This document shows, in pieces, positions 47,901 to 60,234 of a DNA stretch of 64,000 bases (position 1 is its first letter; each line of letters starts with the position of its first letter). The notes beneath the pieces were generated by a model, which saw only the letters and a list, made by a program, of their open reading frames with translations, was not told the DNA's origin and searched no databases. The stretch lies in assembly GCA_026261815.1 (NCBI GenBank), contig JAMPIT010000417.1:5737501-5801500 (forward strand), in the 5' to 3' direction. Position numbers and translations under genes: made by a program. The stretch comes from Monarcha castaneiventris obscurior (lineage: Eukaryota > Chordata > Aves > Passeriformes > Monarchidae).

Positions 47901-50900
47901 GAAGAGGGAATTTAAAGTAATATATGGTGTTAATGAGAACTTATGCTGTTTTGTCCTACTCGGAGGTAACAAGGCTCAGATATCCAAACCAAATATGTCC
48001 CCCATTCTGAGTAGATGACTGTAGAAAAAGAGCCATCGACCTAGAAATCTGTAAGCGGTGTCTTTTGAAGCAGTGATACCAGGTAGCCACACTGGCAGGA
48101 ATTGAAGCAAAATGTGAATGCCAAGAGCAGTGGGAAGTAGGCAGTTCAGTTCTTCAGACACCCAGGCCCCTGTGTAAATATTTGATCTAGTCTGTTATAT
48201 TCGTGGTTCCATAGTAGCCTTCTAAACACCGATGTAAAGAGTCCCGTGCTGCTCACTAGAGAAAACCAGACTATCGATGGTTTCTCACACATGGAAAGTT
48301 TCTCCAAAACAGGTACTTCAGCTTAAAGGAAGAACTTACTTTTCTTTAGCTACATCTTGCCTCAAGAGCTCAGATCATCTTAAAAGACAACCTTTCAAAG
48401 ATTGTGTTGGTTTTAGTAATTCTGGACACATTATTAAAAGCATTGCTCTTTTTCTATCTGGGTTCTCTAGAACACTTTCCATAATTTAAGGGCTTGATCT
48501 CTGCAAAAATTCTGTGTCATGATACACAGTTTTCACATGTTTCCAGGACAAATTTGTCTTCATCTTGTAATTCCCAGACTTTAACAGGTATGATAGATCT
48601 AATATCCTCTTCTCTCCTACCCTGGCTGCCCCTAAAACATGAAGCTGATGGGATACCAGTAAGGTTATCTTGCACAAGACACTTGAATATCGGAGAAACT
48701 TTTCCCTGGTGAGAATAGTATCTCTTCAGGGAATGGCAGCTCAGTGTGTTAATGGAAACTTTTACCGTTTTTGTGAGGTTCTGGGCCAGTTGTAGTTTCA
48801 GGCCAACTTGGTATTATTCTCTCCTTCTTACTAGTCTTTAGAGTTTGTTTTATGCATAGCTATGGAAAGGAGTGTTGTTTCTTTAGAAAGATCACTGTCT
48901 CTTAAAAGAATAGGTTTCTTTAAACAACCAAGCTATCAACCTGCAAATGTTAGAGGCATATACAGAAAAACACTCCGTAGGATCCATTATTAAACAGGCT
49001 TTCATGGCATGTTGAAGAGAAACTGAACACTGTGGCATTTTTCACCTGGAAAATGCTGCCTTTATAGACCTGAGTCACAAACCTCATCCACACTGAATTA
49101 CGTGAGGGTGGATTAAAGCTTCTATTTTTAAGAGGTTCACTTGCCAAGTGTTTCATTGGCTCTGGATTTGTGTGTTTATATTAGTCCTGTCTTCCTTGTT
49201 CACTGTCACTTTGCCCAGGCTTGGAAGTTGTGTGCTTGGAGAATAGTGCTCACTTAGCCGAGTGCACCGTGTCACCTTTAATAACAAGTCTTGCACGCTT
49301 CCCGTGTGTCTTCAGGGGACGTCTGCCGGCTGGCCCCTGACATGTCCTGTGCATTTCAGTGAGTACAAGGGCAAGTTTCAATCAGGAGATCCTTTGCTTT
49401 TTATCCTCCTCACTCCAAGATACATCAAGGTATAAAGTGGAGTATCAAAGATACAGACGCAGATACAAGAACCAATATGGCTAGAGGAACAAAGGTAGTT
49501 GAATTTGCAGAACATGTCTGATGTTTTTTGAAGCACCAGTAATGTTTTTATGCTCCTTTTGCAAAAAGTCGTACCCTTCTGTAGGGAAGAAGAAGAATAA
49601 ACTGGATAAACTGAAAATTCAGGAACTGCATAGGTATGTGAAAAAAACTGAGACTTGTATCTGGCCTGCGTAGTCCCACTCTTTAAATTTGTCAGAGAAG
49701 GAAATAATAATGGGTGAAGCAACTTCCTGCATTTTGCTAGATTTAATTTTTTGAAGAGCACAAAATCACTTTTCAAAGTAATTGGAGTTACTAGAGGGGT
49801 AGATCATGGCCAAAGATCAGCTACTCTTTAAGTTGATACATTTGTTTAAGCAGTGCAACAAACATAAGCATTTCTGAAAAAATACACAAACAATATTATT
49901 ATTAATGTAATAAAAAGGGATGTTTATAACATGCCAAAATAACAGATATTTGATAAGAGCATTTGTCTTAAGTGTCATATATGGAAAGTCTGCTCTTCAT
50001 GTTAAATGGGGGGAAAAGAAAAGTATAACCTTTTTTCTGCAGAATCTTCTAGCAGGTTTGTAACTTGAAACCTGGAGAGATTAAGTAATACATTACATAA
50101 TTATTTAACACTGAACTAGATTTTCATTGTGGGTCAGGTCAGAGCTCAAGCTCTGAAAGAATTGAGTTGTACAGATAAAAGTGGTCACATGACTGGTCAT
50201 ACATTTTATAGCTTTGGCTGAAATGTTTTCAAGGTGATAAGAATGCAATCTCTTTGCACTGAAGGTCACTTAAGCTAATAGCCTAATTCTGGTGACTGGT
50301 GGAAAGGTATAAAAGGTGTTGGTCAAGATGGGAACAAAAGAGGAGAATTGATGTGTATTGGTACTTCACTCAAGGTGCTCTGATAGGGTGATGGATTACT
50401 GATCCTGACTACTAAACTAGGATTCTCCTATGAGACTACCCTGGGCCGCCAAGTATTATCTCTTTTATAGTCTGTTACGCTTTTTTCTGCTGTGCTCTGC
50501 CAGCTGTCCTTTTCCCCAGGATTAAAAGAAAAACAAACAAAGCAACCCACCGACTTGCCTGCGCATTTTGGAAGAGAAACCTTCTTTATCACAGGAAGGC
50601 TCTTTGTGCTTGCTTTTTGATGTCTCCTTATATTAGCAAAGCAATGTATTGTTTCCCCTTAACCTTGTTTGAGATTTCCTTGTAGGTTCTATTACACTGT
50701 CGTTTTGGAAAGATAGTTATGTTTTTGTTTGAAAACTTAGCCTTAAAGGACAGCAAAGCCAAAGAGTGCATTTCAGTTCTTTGCATCTTGAAGAAGCATA
50801 GAGATCAATCAACTCTGTATGTTTTGAAGTATCTTGAAGTGTGTAGTGAACTGTGTGGATATTTAGTCCATTTCATGGAAGGAACTGTATGTGACATAAT

Positions 50901-53773
50901 TTCAGTAGCTTGGCTTTTATTCAGTGGGCTACTGACGATCAAAACTAAACAGTTCCCTCTGCCCCAAGCTGGTTAGAGGTACCTCAAAAATAAACTAAAC
51001 AAGGTACAAAAATTGTCCCTGCTTATCTTTTAGTGAAGTATTATGTATTTCACAACAAATAATAACAAGCTACGTTTGTTAAAATGTTTGGACATGTTTG
51101 CAGCAAATCTCATTCCCAAGATGTAGAACAAGTGTTAAAAAACTTTTTCACGTGTGTACTTTTGGAGGTTGTTGTCTGGAAGGGAGGTGAATGAGGAGAA
51201 GGATCACAGTGGAATATCTGAGGATTGTGGTCAAAATACCTGACCATAAGAGTAGACAATATTAATAAAAGATACTGCTGTGGGTCTGGATTTCAGAACT
51301 AAGTTGGTATAATCCATAGAAATTCACCATTCTTGGTATAGTGATGAAGTTGAAACCAGTTAACTTATTTTTTAAAAAAACTAAATTATCTTTCATACCA
51401 AAACATTTAATTGGATTTATGGACTAAAAGCACAGTAATGTATCTCAAGGACAATAATTTAACTTACATATGGACCTGCTTTTAGATGGTCAGACAGTTG
51501 ATCAGTCTTATTTTGTTACCTGAAGAATGATTCCATAATCAGTCAGAGGACAAACCTGTCTTCACAGGAGTCAGTCAAGTCCTGTCTCTTTGTAGGTCTG
51601 AGATTTTTTGGTTCTCACCCTTGAAATGTGTAAGGAAGAGCAGAGCACTGTAAAGGACTTTAAACTTACTGTTGTTCATAAGATAAATTGTGTGATTTCA
51701 TACACAGGAAAAGCTAGTGCAAAGCAAAGGTCTTGAAAACAATTCATAAGAAGATTTAGAATTTGCAAGAGCCATGTTCCCTTTAACTGAGAGTTCTGGA
51801 AGCACTTCAAAATGAAGCTTAATCTCTGTTGCTAATACCTTATACAAACATACTAATTTTCTGTTCAGTTAGGGCACTAGGAAATAGTAAGCTTAGCTCA
51901 AAGAGGGAGTGTACTAGCAACACTGTGGTCTGCAGGCCCCTATGTCTAAAATAAAACATTGAGTTAGAAGTTACACCATGTTCAGTAGGCTCAGGGTTAA
52001 AACAGGTTTTGGTAAAGAAAAGTAGTCTTACTCAAGGGTTAAGAGGACCTGAATGTCAGAAAGGTCTTTTAAAGTCTGACTAAATTCATAGTCGTCAACA
52101 GCTGTTGAAACCTCAACTGCTTAGTTACACATCCACATCTTGCTGATCTTACTTGCCTGTTGACTATTATGGAATACATTCAGTCTGTATGTTGAGTGAA
52201 TTCTGCCTTTCTTATTGCCTTGTTCCGATGGATCTGTGCCACACAGTGTGTTGATCATTCAAATAATTTGTTGTGATTCATGGCTTTCTCATTTGTGGAC
52301 TGTCTTTAATCCTTACTTGTGTATTACCCAGGCCTTTCTGTACAGCTCTGCATCTAAATCTTTCCTGTGTTGGCTTTTGCTTCCTATGATAATGGCCCCA
52401 GCTTTGACTGTGTGCTTTTTCCTTCTAACTTGGCAACTACTGTATTCTTCAGTTTTGATCCTTTACTGCCCCAGCCTTGCCAATTCAGTTCACACCCTGT
52501 CAGCTCAAATGGGAAATGTCTGCTCTGTCTCTTAAGAGCTGTGGATAATAATTTCTTTTCTGTCCTTTCATTTTCCTTGTACCTATTGAAGCTGGTTCTG
52601 AGAGCTGTGGCAAAAACATGGGTTTTCTCTGAAATTCTTACACAACCTTCACTCTCAAGTTTACTTTGCATGGTCCTCCTGGTCTTTTAAGATGAATGAC
52701 AAGGCCATTATTAAGCCACTTCACTTTCATTTTGTCCGATTAATAGATTCTCTTACTTTCTTGCGCTAGCTTTTCAAATCATCTTAGGGTACTTCATAAA
52801 TGCTGTCACCACTTTTCCTTTCCCATTGCAGTCTTTCTGTAGTGCTTGTTAAGCTCTCTGTTCTGGGAAGATAAAAGGGATGAGTCAGAAGTTTCTAACT
52901 ACTTATTCAGATTAAATCCTCAGGCAGGCCTCCAGTTCAGGCTCTTTCTCCAGCTTCCTTGTTGAAAAACACATTTACTGTTTTACTTTTCTGGATAGCT
53001 CTTCTTCATGTTTAAAAGTTTCTGGTAGCCTAGACTTTTCAGTTCTTAAACTATCTCTTCTTCAGTACATTTTACATGGCATGGAGGTTGCTGGTTGCAT
53101 GTAATAATAGAATCAGTATTGTCATCCACTATACTGATTATTGACCACTTTTTCAATGTCTTTGGATTTCAGTATTTTTGAGATTCAGCTTTATAATTCT
53201 GACTTGGAAATTTCTTCATAAATACTAAGTACTTGTCAAAATAAAGTATTTATGAGGGTTTGAAATATTTTGTGCTTTTAAAATTGTTTGAACGGAGTGA
53301 GAATGTTTGCCTTTAAATTAAACAAGTCCTGCCATTGTGGTATTTATAAGGCAATGTTATATTAAACACCTGAAATTGGAAGTAAGGTAGCTGATACCAC
53401 AGTTAAGTTTGTCATGTCCAGGACAGCGTTTTTAACAAAAGAAAATTTCAGAGAACTTTTCAAGAGAAGTAGGTTTTTGAGCAGGGCACTGTGGTGAGTG
53501 ACCTCCACAAAGCAGTACTTTTAGTGCTGTAATCCTGTCTTTTCTTACAAAAAAAAAAAAGGGCATTGTTTTGAAAGTTGAAAGAATGCTCTGTGATATT
53601 AATGTTCTCTGCCTCAGCCAGTAAACTTTCTATAGAATTGCTATCCTGTTTCTGTTCTAGCAAGCTGTGCTGTGAATTGGTATATATTTTTTCCTGTATG
53701 AGGACTGGTGAATAAACTACATGTTTAGTTTATTAAGAAATGCTGCTAAGTTCATCTTCCTTTTCCTGCCCAG
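44983..53773 (+). other. UBN2 intron 3, 8.8 kb (longest)
   Basis: No exon, repeat family or RNA gene was recognised apart from homopolymer runs (A16 at about 47240-47255, A12 near 53550). A region at about 49200-49330 is locally GC-richer without a recognised identity. Open frames up to 132 codons (minus strand, 49378-49776) have no family resemblance. Confidence 0.7.
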
Positions 53774-53911
53774 TACGATGAATTGGTTCCTGCTTCCCTG
53801 ACAACCAAATATGGAGGGTTTTATATCAACACTGGTACACTGCAGTTTCGTCAGGCATCTGAATCAGAGGATGAAGACTTTGCAGAAGACAAAAAACATA
53901 GGCCACCTAAA
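53774..53911 (+). CDS. UBN2: UBN2 coding exon 4, HRD domain
   Basis: This 138-nt exon encodes residues 207-252. [20 protein letters not shown] continues into GTLQFR and completes the HRD. It is followed by an acidic patch ([12 protein letters not shown]) and the basic KKHRPPK. The acceptor is CCTGCCCAG and the donor is GTGAGT at 53912. The HRD part is essentially identical to human UBN2 as I recall it. Confidence 0.96.
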
Positions 53912-55079
53912 GTGAGTGATTTTAATTAAGGCTTTTATACAGAAATAATAGGTGGGCATTAGAAATACTTGATACGCTTAGAATAACTCAGATGAGTCCA
54001 AAGGCAGAGTGGTGCATGGTGCTGTTTTACTGCATTTTCTGTTTTGTGGCTCATGTACTAGCATTTAGTAAGTAACTCAGGATGTCCACAGGCTGTCCAG
54101 TCTTGTAAAACTAAGCATCTCTTTAGGCAGCCTAATAAGTTGTGTCCACCCATCTTGAACTGACAGATGATTCTGTAATTTTGTAAGAATTTTATTCTAT
54201 GAGATGAGGCCTTAAATTCATCAATACTGCTCTTAATGATTTTGCAGAAAGTTTGCATGATTTGAAATTGTTCCTAATATTGAGAATAACACTTAAAAAC
54301 CAAAATACCTGTTAAATTCAGTTGATAAGAATAGCTATGTTAAAATTATATATACAATCTTTCCAAACAGCATTCTGTTCTATAAACTTTGACAAGCTAC
54401 AGTCAATGCAAACATAATTGCAATATGACATTCACAAGTTGCATGCCATTCTGAGAATTTAGTGATTCTTGTTGTCCTTTCTACTCTATATCTCTTGTAA
54501 TCTAACATAATTTTAAGGTTCTTGTTTTGACTCTGACTGGGATGCAGTTAACTTTTCCTAGCAGCCTGTATGATGCTATGGTTTTGATTTGTGACTGAGA
54601 TAGTGTTGATAACTACACCAGAATTTTGCCTGTTGCTGGCTAATGCTTGCATAGTCTGAAGGCTTTCTTTTCCCCTGCCCTGCACCCTCAGGTAATCTAA
54701 GGATCAGCAAGGGAGGGGAGGCAGCTAGTCTGTATTGGCCAGCAAAGATGTTCCATACTGTGCAACTTCACTGTCAGCAATGAAACTGTGGTAGCAGAGG
54801 AAGGTGGGGGAAGTCAATCTTCCAAGGTGGCCATTGGCCGTACTGGCTGGGCAGCAGTCTGCATGTACCTTAGAGTATTTCTCTTATTGAAAACTCTAAA
54901 TTCGATAACTGTTTAAAAATCACTAATAATTAACACTTGTCAGGAGCTGCAGCTGCTGCTAGGAATCCATCTGACTATTTGCCTTTACACACACAGTGTG
55001 TAAAACAACTAAATGTTTCTTGCTTTCATAGTCTTTTAAGGTAGAAGAATCATTGTCCTTTATTTGATCTCTTTTCTAG
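53912..55079 (+). other. UBN2 intron 4, 1.2 kb
   Basis: This short intron is partly occupied by a degraded LTR at about 54525-54870. It ends in TGATCTCTTTTCTAG at 55079. Confidence 0.75.
54525..54870 (+). mobile_element. degraded ERVL-like LTR fragment
   Basis: It aligns by eye with the LTR at 3968-4516: ACTGGGATGCAGTTAACTTT against CCTGGGATAGAGTTAATTTT, then a GTGCTGTG-type block, then TGTTGATAACTACAC against TGTTGGTAACACAC. Later blocks (CCATACTGTGCAACTTCA, GTCAGCAATGAAACT, GGCTGGGCAGCAGTC) follow the order of the related avian LTR consensus. It is much more diverged and has no clear ends, so it is an older copy of a related family, in sense orientation within UBN2. Confidence 0.7.
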
Positions 55080-55192
55080 ATAGCAAAGTTAAAAGAAAGT
55101 GAAGATCGTGGAATGAAGAAACGCAAGCGAAAAGATGAAGGGACAGAAAAGGAGAAGAAGCCTCGGAAAATGAAAGTTCCTAAGCAGTTGGG
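55080..55192 (+). CDS. UBN2: UBN2 coding exon 5, lysine-rich
   Basis: This 113-nt exon encodes residues 253-289 plus two bases of a Gly codon. IAKLKESEDRGMKKRKRKDE is followed by GTEKEKKPRKMKVPKQL. The KKRKRK and KKPRK clusters resemble nuclear localisation signals. The donor is GTAGGT at 55193. Phase 2 fits the A that opens exon 6, giving QLGVMALNSHK, which matches the family's QLGVVALNSHK. Confidence 0.94.
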
Positions 55193-56217
55193 GTAGGTTT
55201 CTTTTTCTTTATAGGAACCCTTGAATTATATTTGAGGTTTGGCTTCAAGATTGTGTGCCATAGCAAGATTATTACAGGTCTTCTGAATATTGTACTTTTA
55301 AACTGTAATTAATAGCTTGTAGATTTTGTTTCAGCATTTGTGTGGGGTTTTTATATGACTCAGTCCTATGGGCTAAATTTTTTGCCCCCTGAAATTTTGA
55401 ACAAGGAATAATAAGGAAAGACAAATCACAGAAAAGAAATTTTGAGTCTTATGAATAGTATAAAGCATCGTTGTCCTACCCAACATCTAAGATAGCAGTA
55501 GGAATTACATCTTCTAATGAAAAATAATTTCCTTCTTATCTCTTTGTTTCTTATCTGGAAAGCTGTAAATACAGTTTAATTATTCTTCTACTTATTTCTT
55601 ACTGACTTGTGTGTGCTTTCCTGAGTTCTGAGGCTAGCATAGTAGGATGAAGGTGGTGGAGTTTTTTAATTGGCTTTTAGAAAACTATTGTTGAGTGGAT
55701 AGAAGTTGTCTTACTATGAATATTCACATTGAATATTGAAAACTTACTGATCTCATTTTTACCAAGGTGACAAATTGGTAGAAAATTCTCGGCTTAAGTA
55801 GAACATATATTTTGAGCCTGCATTTAAAAATTCTTAGCAATGACAAGAATTTTTTTAATGTAGATGGTGTACAGGCAACCTGCCACCATTCAGGAGTCTT
55901 GAGAGGCCAGTTCAGGTATTTTTGTATCATAAATCTGCTGTGAGTTTTAACAGTTGTGCAAACTTCTCCATAATTAAATTGAGAAGTCAAAATGAAATAG
56001 TCTTTGCCTTAATGTGTACAAAACAAATGAGTTGGAGAGCATGTAATGACCACCAAAGGTTTATGGTAATTGATAAAATGGTCTGAAAATGGAAGCAGGA
56101 AGTACTTGCTGCTTTCCCCTGATAATTTTTTGATTGTACTAAACCTTGAGTTTTGTTGTTAAAGGTTACTAAGGCCTCAAAAGTTGCATGCTAATGAAAG
56201 ATTTCTTTCCTCTACAG
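55193..56217 (+). other. UBN2 intron 5, 1.0 kb
   Basis: This is AT-rich sequence with no repeat family or exon seen. It ends in TTTCTTTCCTCTACAG at 56217. Confidence 0.75.
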
Positions 56218-56716
56218 AGTAATGGCCTTAAATTCACACAAGTCTGAGAAGAAGAAAAAGAAATTGTATAAAGACTCGCTCTCTCTGGCTGCCATGATCC
56301 GTAAATTTCAAAAGGAGAAGGAAGCCATGAGGAAGAAGGAACCTAGTCCGAAACCTCCAGTGACTGTTGCAACCTCTACCCCTAGTAAAATTCCTTCCTC
56401 CTCTCTCAGTGCAGGAAATGATATCTCTGACTTGAATCTTAGGATCAATGATCCTGTCCTCTCCATTTTTGGTAGCACAAATGAACCTGAGCTCCTGCAA
56501 GAAACTGAAAGTGCCCTGGAGATGTTGGGAGACATTGACTTTGACAAGTTGCTTGATGGCACTTCTGATGGCAGCCCGGTTTCTGAGTTGTCAGGAGAAA
56601 ATGGAAATGTCACTCAGGCAACCTACACCTCTCAGGTCATGACACCCAAGCAGGTGCCTGCCCTCCCAGAAGGTCTGCCTATGCTACTTGAAAAGCGCAT
56701 TGGAGACCTTCGAACA
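56218..56716 (+). CDS. UBN2: UBN2 coding exon 6 (largest internal exon here)
   Basis: This 499-nt exon completes Gly 290 and encodes residues 291-456. It begins VMALNSHKSEKKKKK, continues YKDSLSLAAMIRKFQKEKEA, then a Ser/Pro/Thr-rich linker, then ALEMLGDIDFDKLLDGTSDG and LPMLLEKRIGDLRT. The donor is GTAAGT at 56717 and the end is phase 0. The DSLSLAAMIRKFQKEK and LPEGLP.LLEKRI blocks are conserved in UBN2. The linker between them diverges from human, as expected for disordered sequence. Without splicing the frame would stop at 56782 after 21 intronic codons. Confidence 0.95.
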
Positions 56717-57125
56717 GTAAGTATGAATTCGCTGGTAGTGGATTGCAGTCAAGAATCTGAGAGAGAGAGGAAGAACAATTAGAACTTTGGGCATCATCCT
56801 TGAATTGCTGGCTGAAACTTAAAAAATGAAGAATTCATGTTAAAGGCAATCTTAGTGGCTGTGTTTATACTCAGATGAAAACAGGCAGAGATGATGCAGG
56901 TCAATTCTTCAAGCAGTGTTTGCTTCACAGTGGAAACAAGGTTTTCTATGTACAATAATTTGTAATGTTCATTTATATATGGGTTTTTCTCCATAATGGA
57001 ATTACCAGTGTTACTTGAATTATTAGTTGATGGAATGGATATTTTCTTACTTTGGAGGAGGTAACCTGAAATATGACTGCAGCTTACAAATCCATGTATT
57101 GATTTTTTGGCTTTAACTTGCCAGT

Positions 57126-57187
57126 TAAAAAAAAAAAAAGAAAAAAAGGAAAAAAAAAAAAAAAAGAAAAAAAAAGAAATGAAAAAA
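57126..57187. repeat. A-rich tract with scattered G
   Basis: This is about 60 nt of A runs (longest about 15) broken by single or double G. It gives a spurious lysine-rich frame on the + strand and a phenylalanine-rich frame on the - strand. No retrocopy was recognised next to it. Confidence 0.9.
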
Positions 57188-57420
57188 GCCACCAAAAACA
57201 GAAACCACCAACCACAAAACTGAACTGTTTCTTCTGGAAAGCTATAATGGAATCTAAACTCAAAAATGAGATGAAAGGTGTTAAATTACCAAGTTATGAA
57301 TATCACAGTAAGTTACTGAAAGGGATCAGAGTTAAGGTATTACATACTCCTTGTTTCAGTTGTGGATGTTACCCTAAGTTGAGAATAAATTTGTTGCTTG
57401 TTCAGATTATGATATTAAAG

Positions 57421-57495
57421 CTTTTCCTTATTTAGAATAAAGTGCAGTTTTTCCTTGTTTAGAATGAAGTGCAGCTTTTCCTTACTCAGAGTAAG
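57421..57495. repeat. tandem repeat, period 27 bp, about 2.8 copies
   Basis: Units at 57421-57447, 57448-57474 and 57475-57495 share the pattern YTTTTCCTTRTTTAGAATRA (R/Y marking variable sites) followed by AGTGCAG. The last unit is partial and more diverged. It is a slippage-type intronic minisatellite. Confidence 0.88.
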
Positions 57496-57869
57496 TTTTG
57501 AAAAAGCAGTTCAAGTTACTACCTTTTTTGGACAAAAAGAAAATAACTTAATTTCAGAGCTTGCTTTGCTCCTACCTGTATGGAAATGTTTTCCAGTTTT
57601 CTTACTTATTTTTAAACATACCAAGGTAAATACCAGGGAATTAATATTTACTAAAGTGGAAGAGCTTCTGTCTGCCTTTCAGTATGCAGGGTAATTTTGC
57701 TATGAATCAACAATAAGCTTCTAGCAAAACTGCAGAACGGGATTAGGCCAAAAGTCAGGAAGTGTTAGTGACCTGCCCCAAGTGAATTCATGTTGCTTCA
57801 CTGTATAACAATCCCAAACCAGTTGGGAGACATCTTTGATTCAGTGGCTCTTCGAAAGCGTAACTCCTC

Positions 57870-57970
57870 ATAGAATCATCAAATTATTTGTGTTGGAAGG
57901 GCCCTTTAAGATCATCCACTCCAATCACCCCTGCTGTGGGCAGGGACACCTTCTACTAGATCAGGTGGGA
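57870..57970 (-). mobile_element. CR1 LINE 3'-end fragment, about 100 bp (antisense)
   Basis: CATAGAATCATCAAATTATT is followed by TGTTGGAAGGGCCC, AAGATCATCCACTCCAATC and GCTGTGGGCAGGGACACC, the reverse complement of the last 100 bases of avian CR1. It is strongly 5'-truncated. Confidence 0.92.
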
Positions 57971-60163
57971 CCTATTCTGTCTTCTGGTTTTGGCAGTGTC
58001 TTCTGAAAGTTCCTGATTGAGCAGAGCAAATTTAAGTTTCCCCTTACACTCAGGGAACAACTAAGCTTTATGTTGACTTAAAGATTGCAACTTCCATACC
58101 TCCTGTGTATTGCAATCAGATGTCTTCTAAAAAGCACTACAAATAAATGGGACTTGTCAAATATTTACCAGACACTCACAGCTTTAGAGCTCTTTAGCAT
58201 TAAGAAAAATAAAGCTGTAGGAGGAAGCCTATGTTCCATGGATGGAGTATAATATATCGAGATTAAAAAAAATAATAAAATCAGAAAGCTATTGACTAAA
58301 GGCAGTAAAAATTTCCTGACTTCCTTTGGTAGATTAATGTGTTCTAGTTCCCTGAGTGGGTTATTCTGAACTATAATGACAGAAGGTAATATTGTACACA
58401 AGCAGGAAAGTAAATAAAAGGGTTTTTTTTCTATTTTTAAGGTCACTGTCAAGGTCATCACTGTGGAAAAAAATCCCAACCATAGTTAGTAATAGTGATG
58501 AAGTTTTTGAGTCTGCTAGTGTTGCTCTCTCTAAAAGCCAGCAGTGCTGTCCATCATGATAGTATAATGCTGGAATTGCCTTTCAAGGTCTACTTGAGGC
58601 CAAAATGTCAAAGCATGTTTTTCCTTCTGCTTTAAATAAACCAGAGGATGATTCTAATCCTTGTGTTAATTAGGCATAAAGGTACTGGATTTAAGACTTT
58701 TCAGCTTGTCTTTTTGGTGCCCTATGACTTGCAAGCATCTATAACCTTTCTAATTTTTTTAGCAGGACAAATGCTTCAGTATTCTTAAACAGATAGTACC
58801 ATCCCCTCAGCAGCTGAATTTATGGTAGAAAACAGTGAGCGCAATGCAGTCCTTGCAGGAACTTAAACTCCAGTATCAGTGTTCCTGACTGAAGCAATAA
58901 AGTTCTCTTATGGCTTTGACAGAGTATCACACTGTTTTCCTGTGCAGTGTAGAGTTCACAATTTTCAGAAAATATTTTTCTTTCAAGCTTAAATGGGTCA
59001 GTTACAAAGAGCAAGAACAGTAAGTATTTAATAGTAATAAATTAATGACGTTAACACTTGCATTTATTTGTAGTTTTTAGTTATGTTGTTGCAAGTCACT
59101 ATTTTATTTTGTTTTGAAGCCATAATTAAAGATTCTTAATTATTTGAATATCCAGTCTCATAGCATGTTGGCTGCCTCTAATGTTTGTCAGTCACTATAA
59201 TGATACCACACTTGCCTACTTTTCTGCATGGATATAATTTTCTAGCTCCTCTAGGTATTGCTGTCTGGTCCCAATGCCAACATGTGAGATGCCAATAGGC
59301 CTCTCAAACTGGGGCTATTTTTTCTCAACTTCTAAAAATCTGCAGAGTAGATGTACACTAGAGAAAGGTTCTTACTGATTTTTGTAGAATGGTACAAGGA
59401 ACTGGCTTTGTCCTATAAGCTGTCATTCCTTGTGAAAAGAAGGATCTAGGTGATAAGAACAAAGATTAAGGGATTCTGCATGGGAATTCCCATGAGAACA
59501 GTAAAAACTTATAATAAAAAAATTACATATATAAATAAGGCTGTTTTCCCTCCCCCAACCAGACTCAGGAAGAGACCAAACAAAAATACTAGAGATACAG
59601 TCTAAAGATGTTAAGAACCCTGGGCAGCAGCAGGAAAGAGGGATGAGGTATTCCTCTAGCATACATAATCCAGTCGTAGAAATTGCAGTGAAGGTTTGAG
59701 AGAGATCTAAGAAAGCTGGGAAGGTGTAACTGGATGAGGCACGTAACAGGTAGATAAAGATAGAGTAGGAATGTGTTAGTTAATGCTCTTGCCTTCTTGA
59801 CCTGTCAAACAATGCTCCTCTTTATAAAACAGTGACAGTAGAATGTTGGTGGTGGTGTGGTAATAAAGCATCTACCATTTTCTTAATGGTTATCCAGAAG
59901 ATAAATGTGTTAACATCGATGGTCCAGGCAGATCCTAAACAGAATGATTGTTTGCCCTGGAGCAAGGTGTGTATAGTTGAGTATAACAGTAACAGTCCTC
60001 ATTTTTTTCTAAACAGCTGAGTGTAGCTTGGTTTTCTTCATTCTTTTCCAAGTAGTGTTATCTGGGAAATAAGAATATGATGTGACTGTAAAAGTAAAGA
60101 TACAAAGATTGTTGGGACAAAATATTCTATGAACTTGGATGCTTTTTTTTATTGTATTTGCAG

Positions 60164-60234
60164 GCTGCCAAGATGTTTGATGAAGAAGGCAGGAAGAAGT
60201 TTTTCACACAAGACATGAATAATATTCTTCTGGA
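60164..60234 (+). CDS. UBN2: UBN2 coding exon 7, start of ubinuclein middle domain
   Basis: This 71-nt exon encodes residues 457-479 (AAKMFDEEGRKKFFTQDMNN, ILL) plus two bases of Asp 480. The acceptor is TATTTGCAG and the donor is GTAAGT at 60235. AAK.FDEEGRKKFFTQDMNNILLD is conserved in ubinucleins. Confidence 0.95.

Larger units (their letters stand above)
56717..60163 (+). other. UBN2 intron 6, 3.4 kb
   Basis: It contains a long A-rich tract (57126-57187), a 27-bp-period tandem repeat (57421-57495) and a short antisense CR1 3' fragment (57870-57970). No exon was seen. It ends in TTTTATTGTATTTGCAG at 60163. Confidence 0.8.

Noticed and set aside
49378..49776. 132-codon minus-strand frame in UBN2 intron 3
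   Set aside because: Ser/Lys/Phe-rich with no family resemblance and no repeat homology that I can see.
56234..56613. Minus-strand open frames opposite UBN2 exon 6
   Set aside because: They are shadows of the conserved + strand exon.
56794..57195. 133-codon minus-strand and lysine-rich plus-strand frames
   Set aside because: Both arise from the A-rich tract at 57126-57187, which encodes poly-Phe or poly-Lys.
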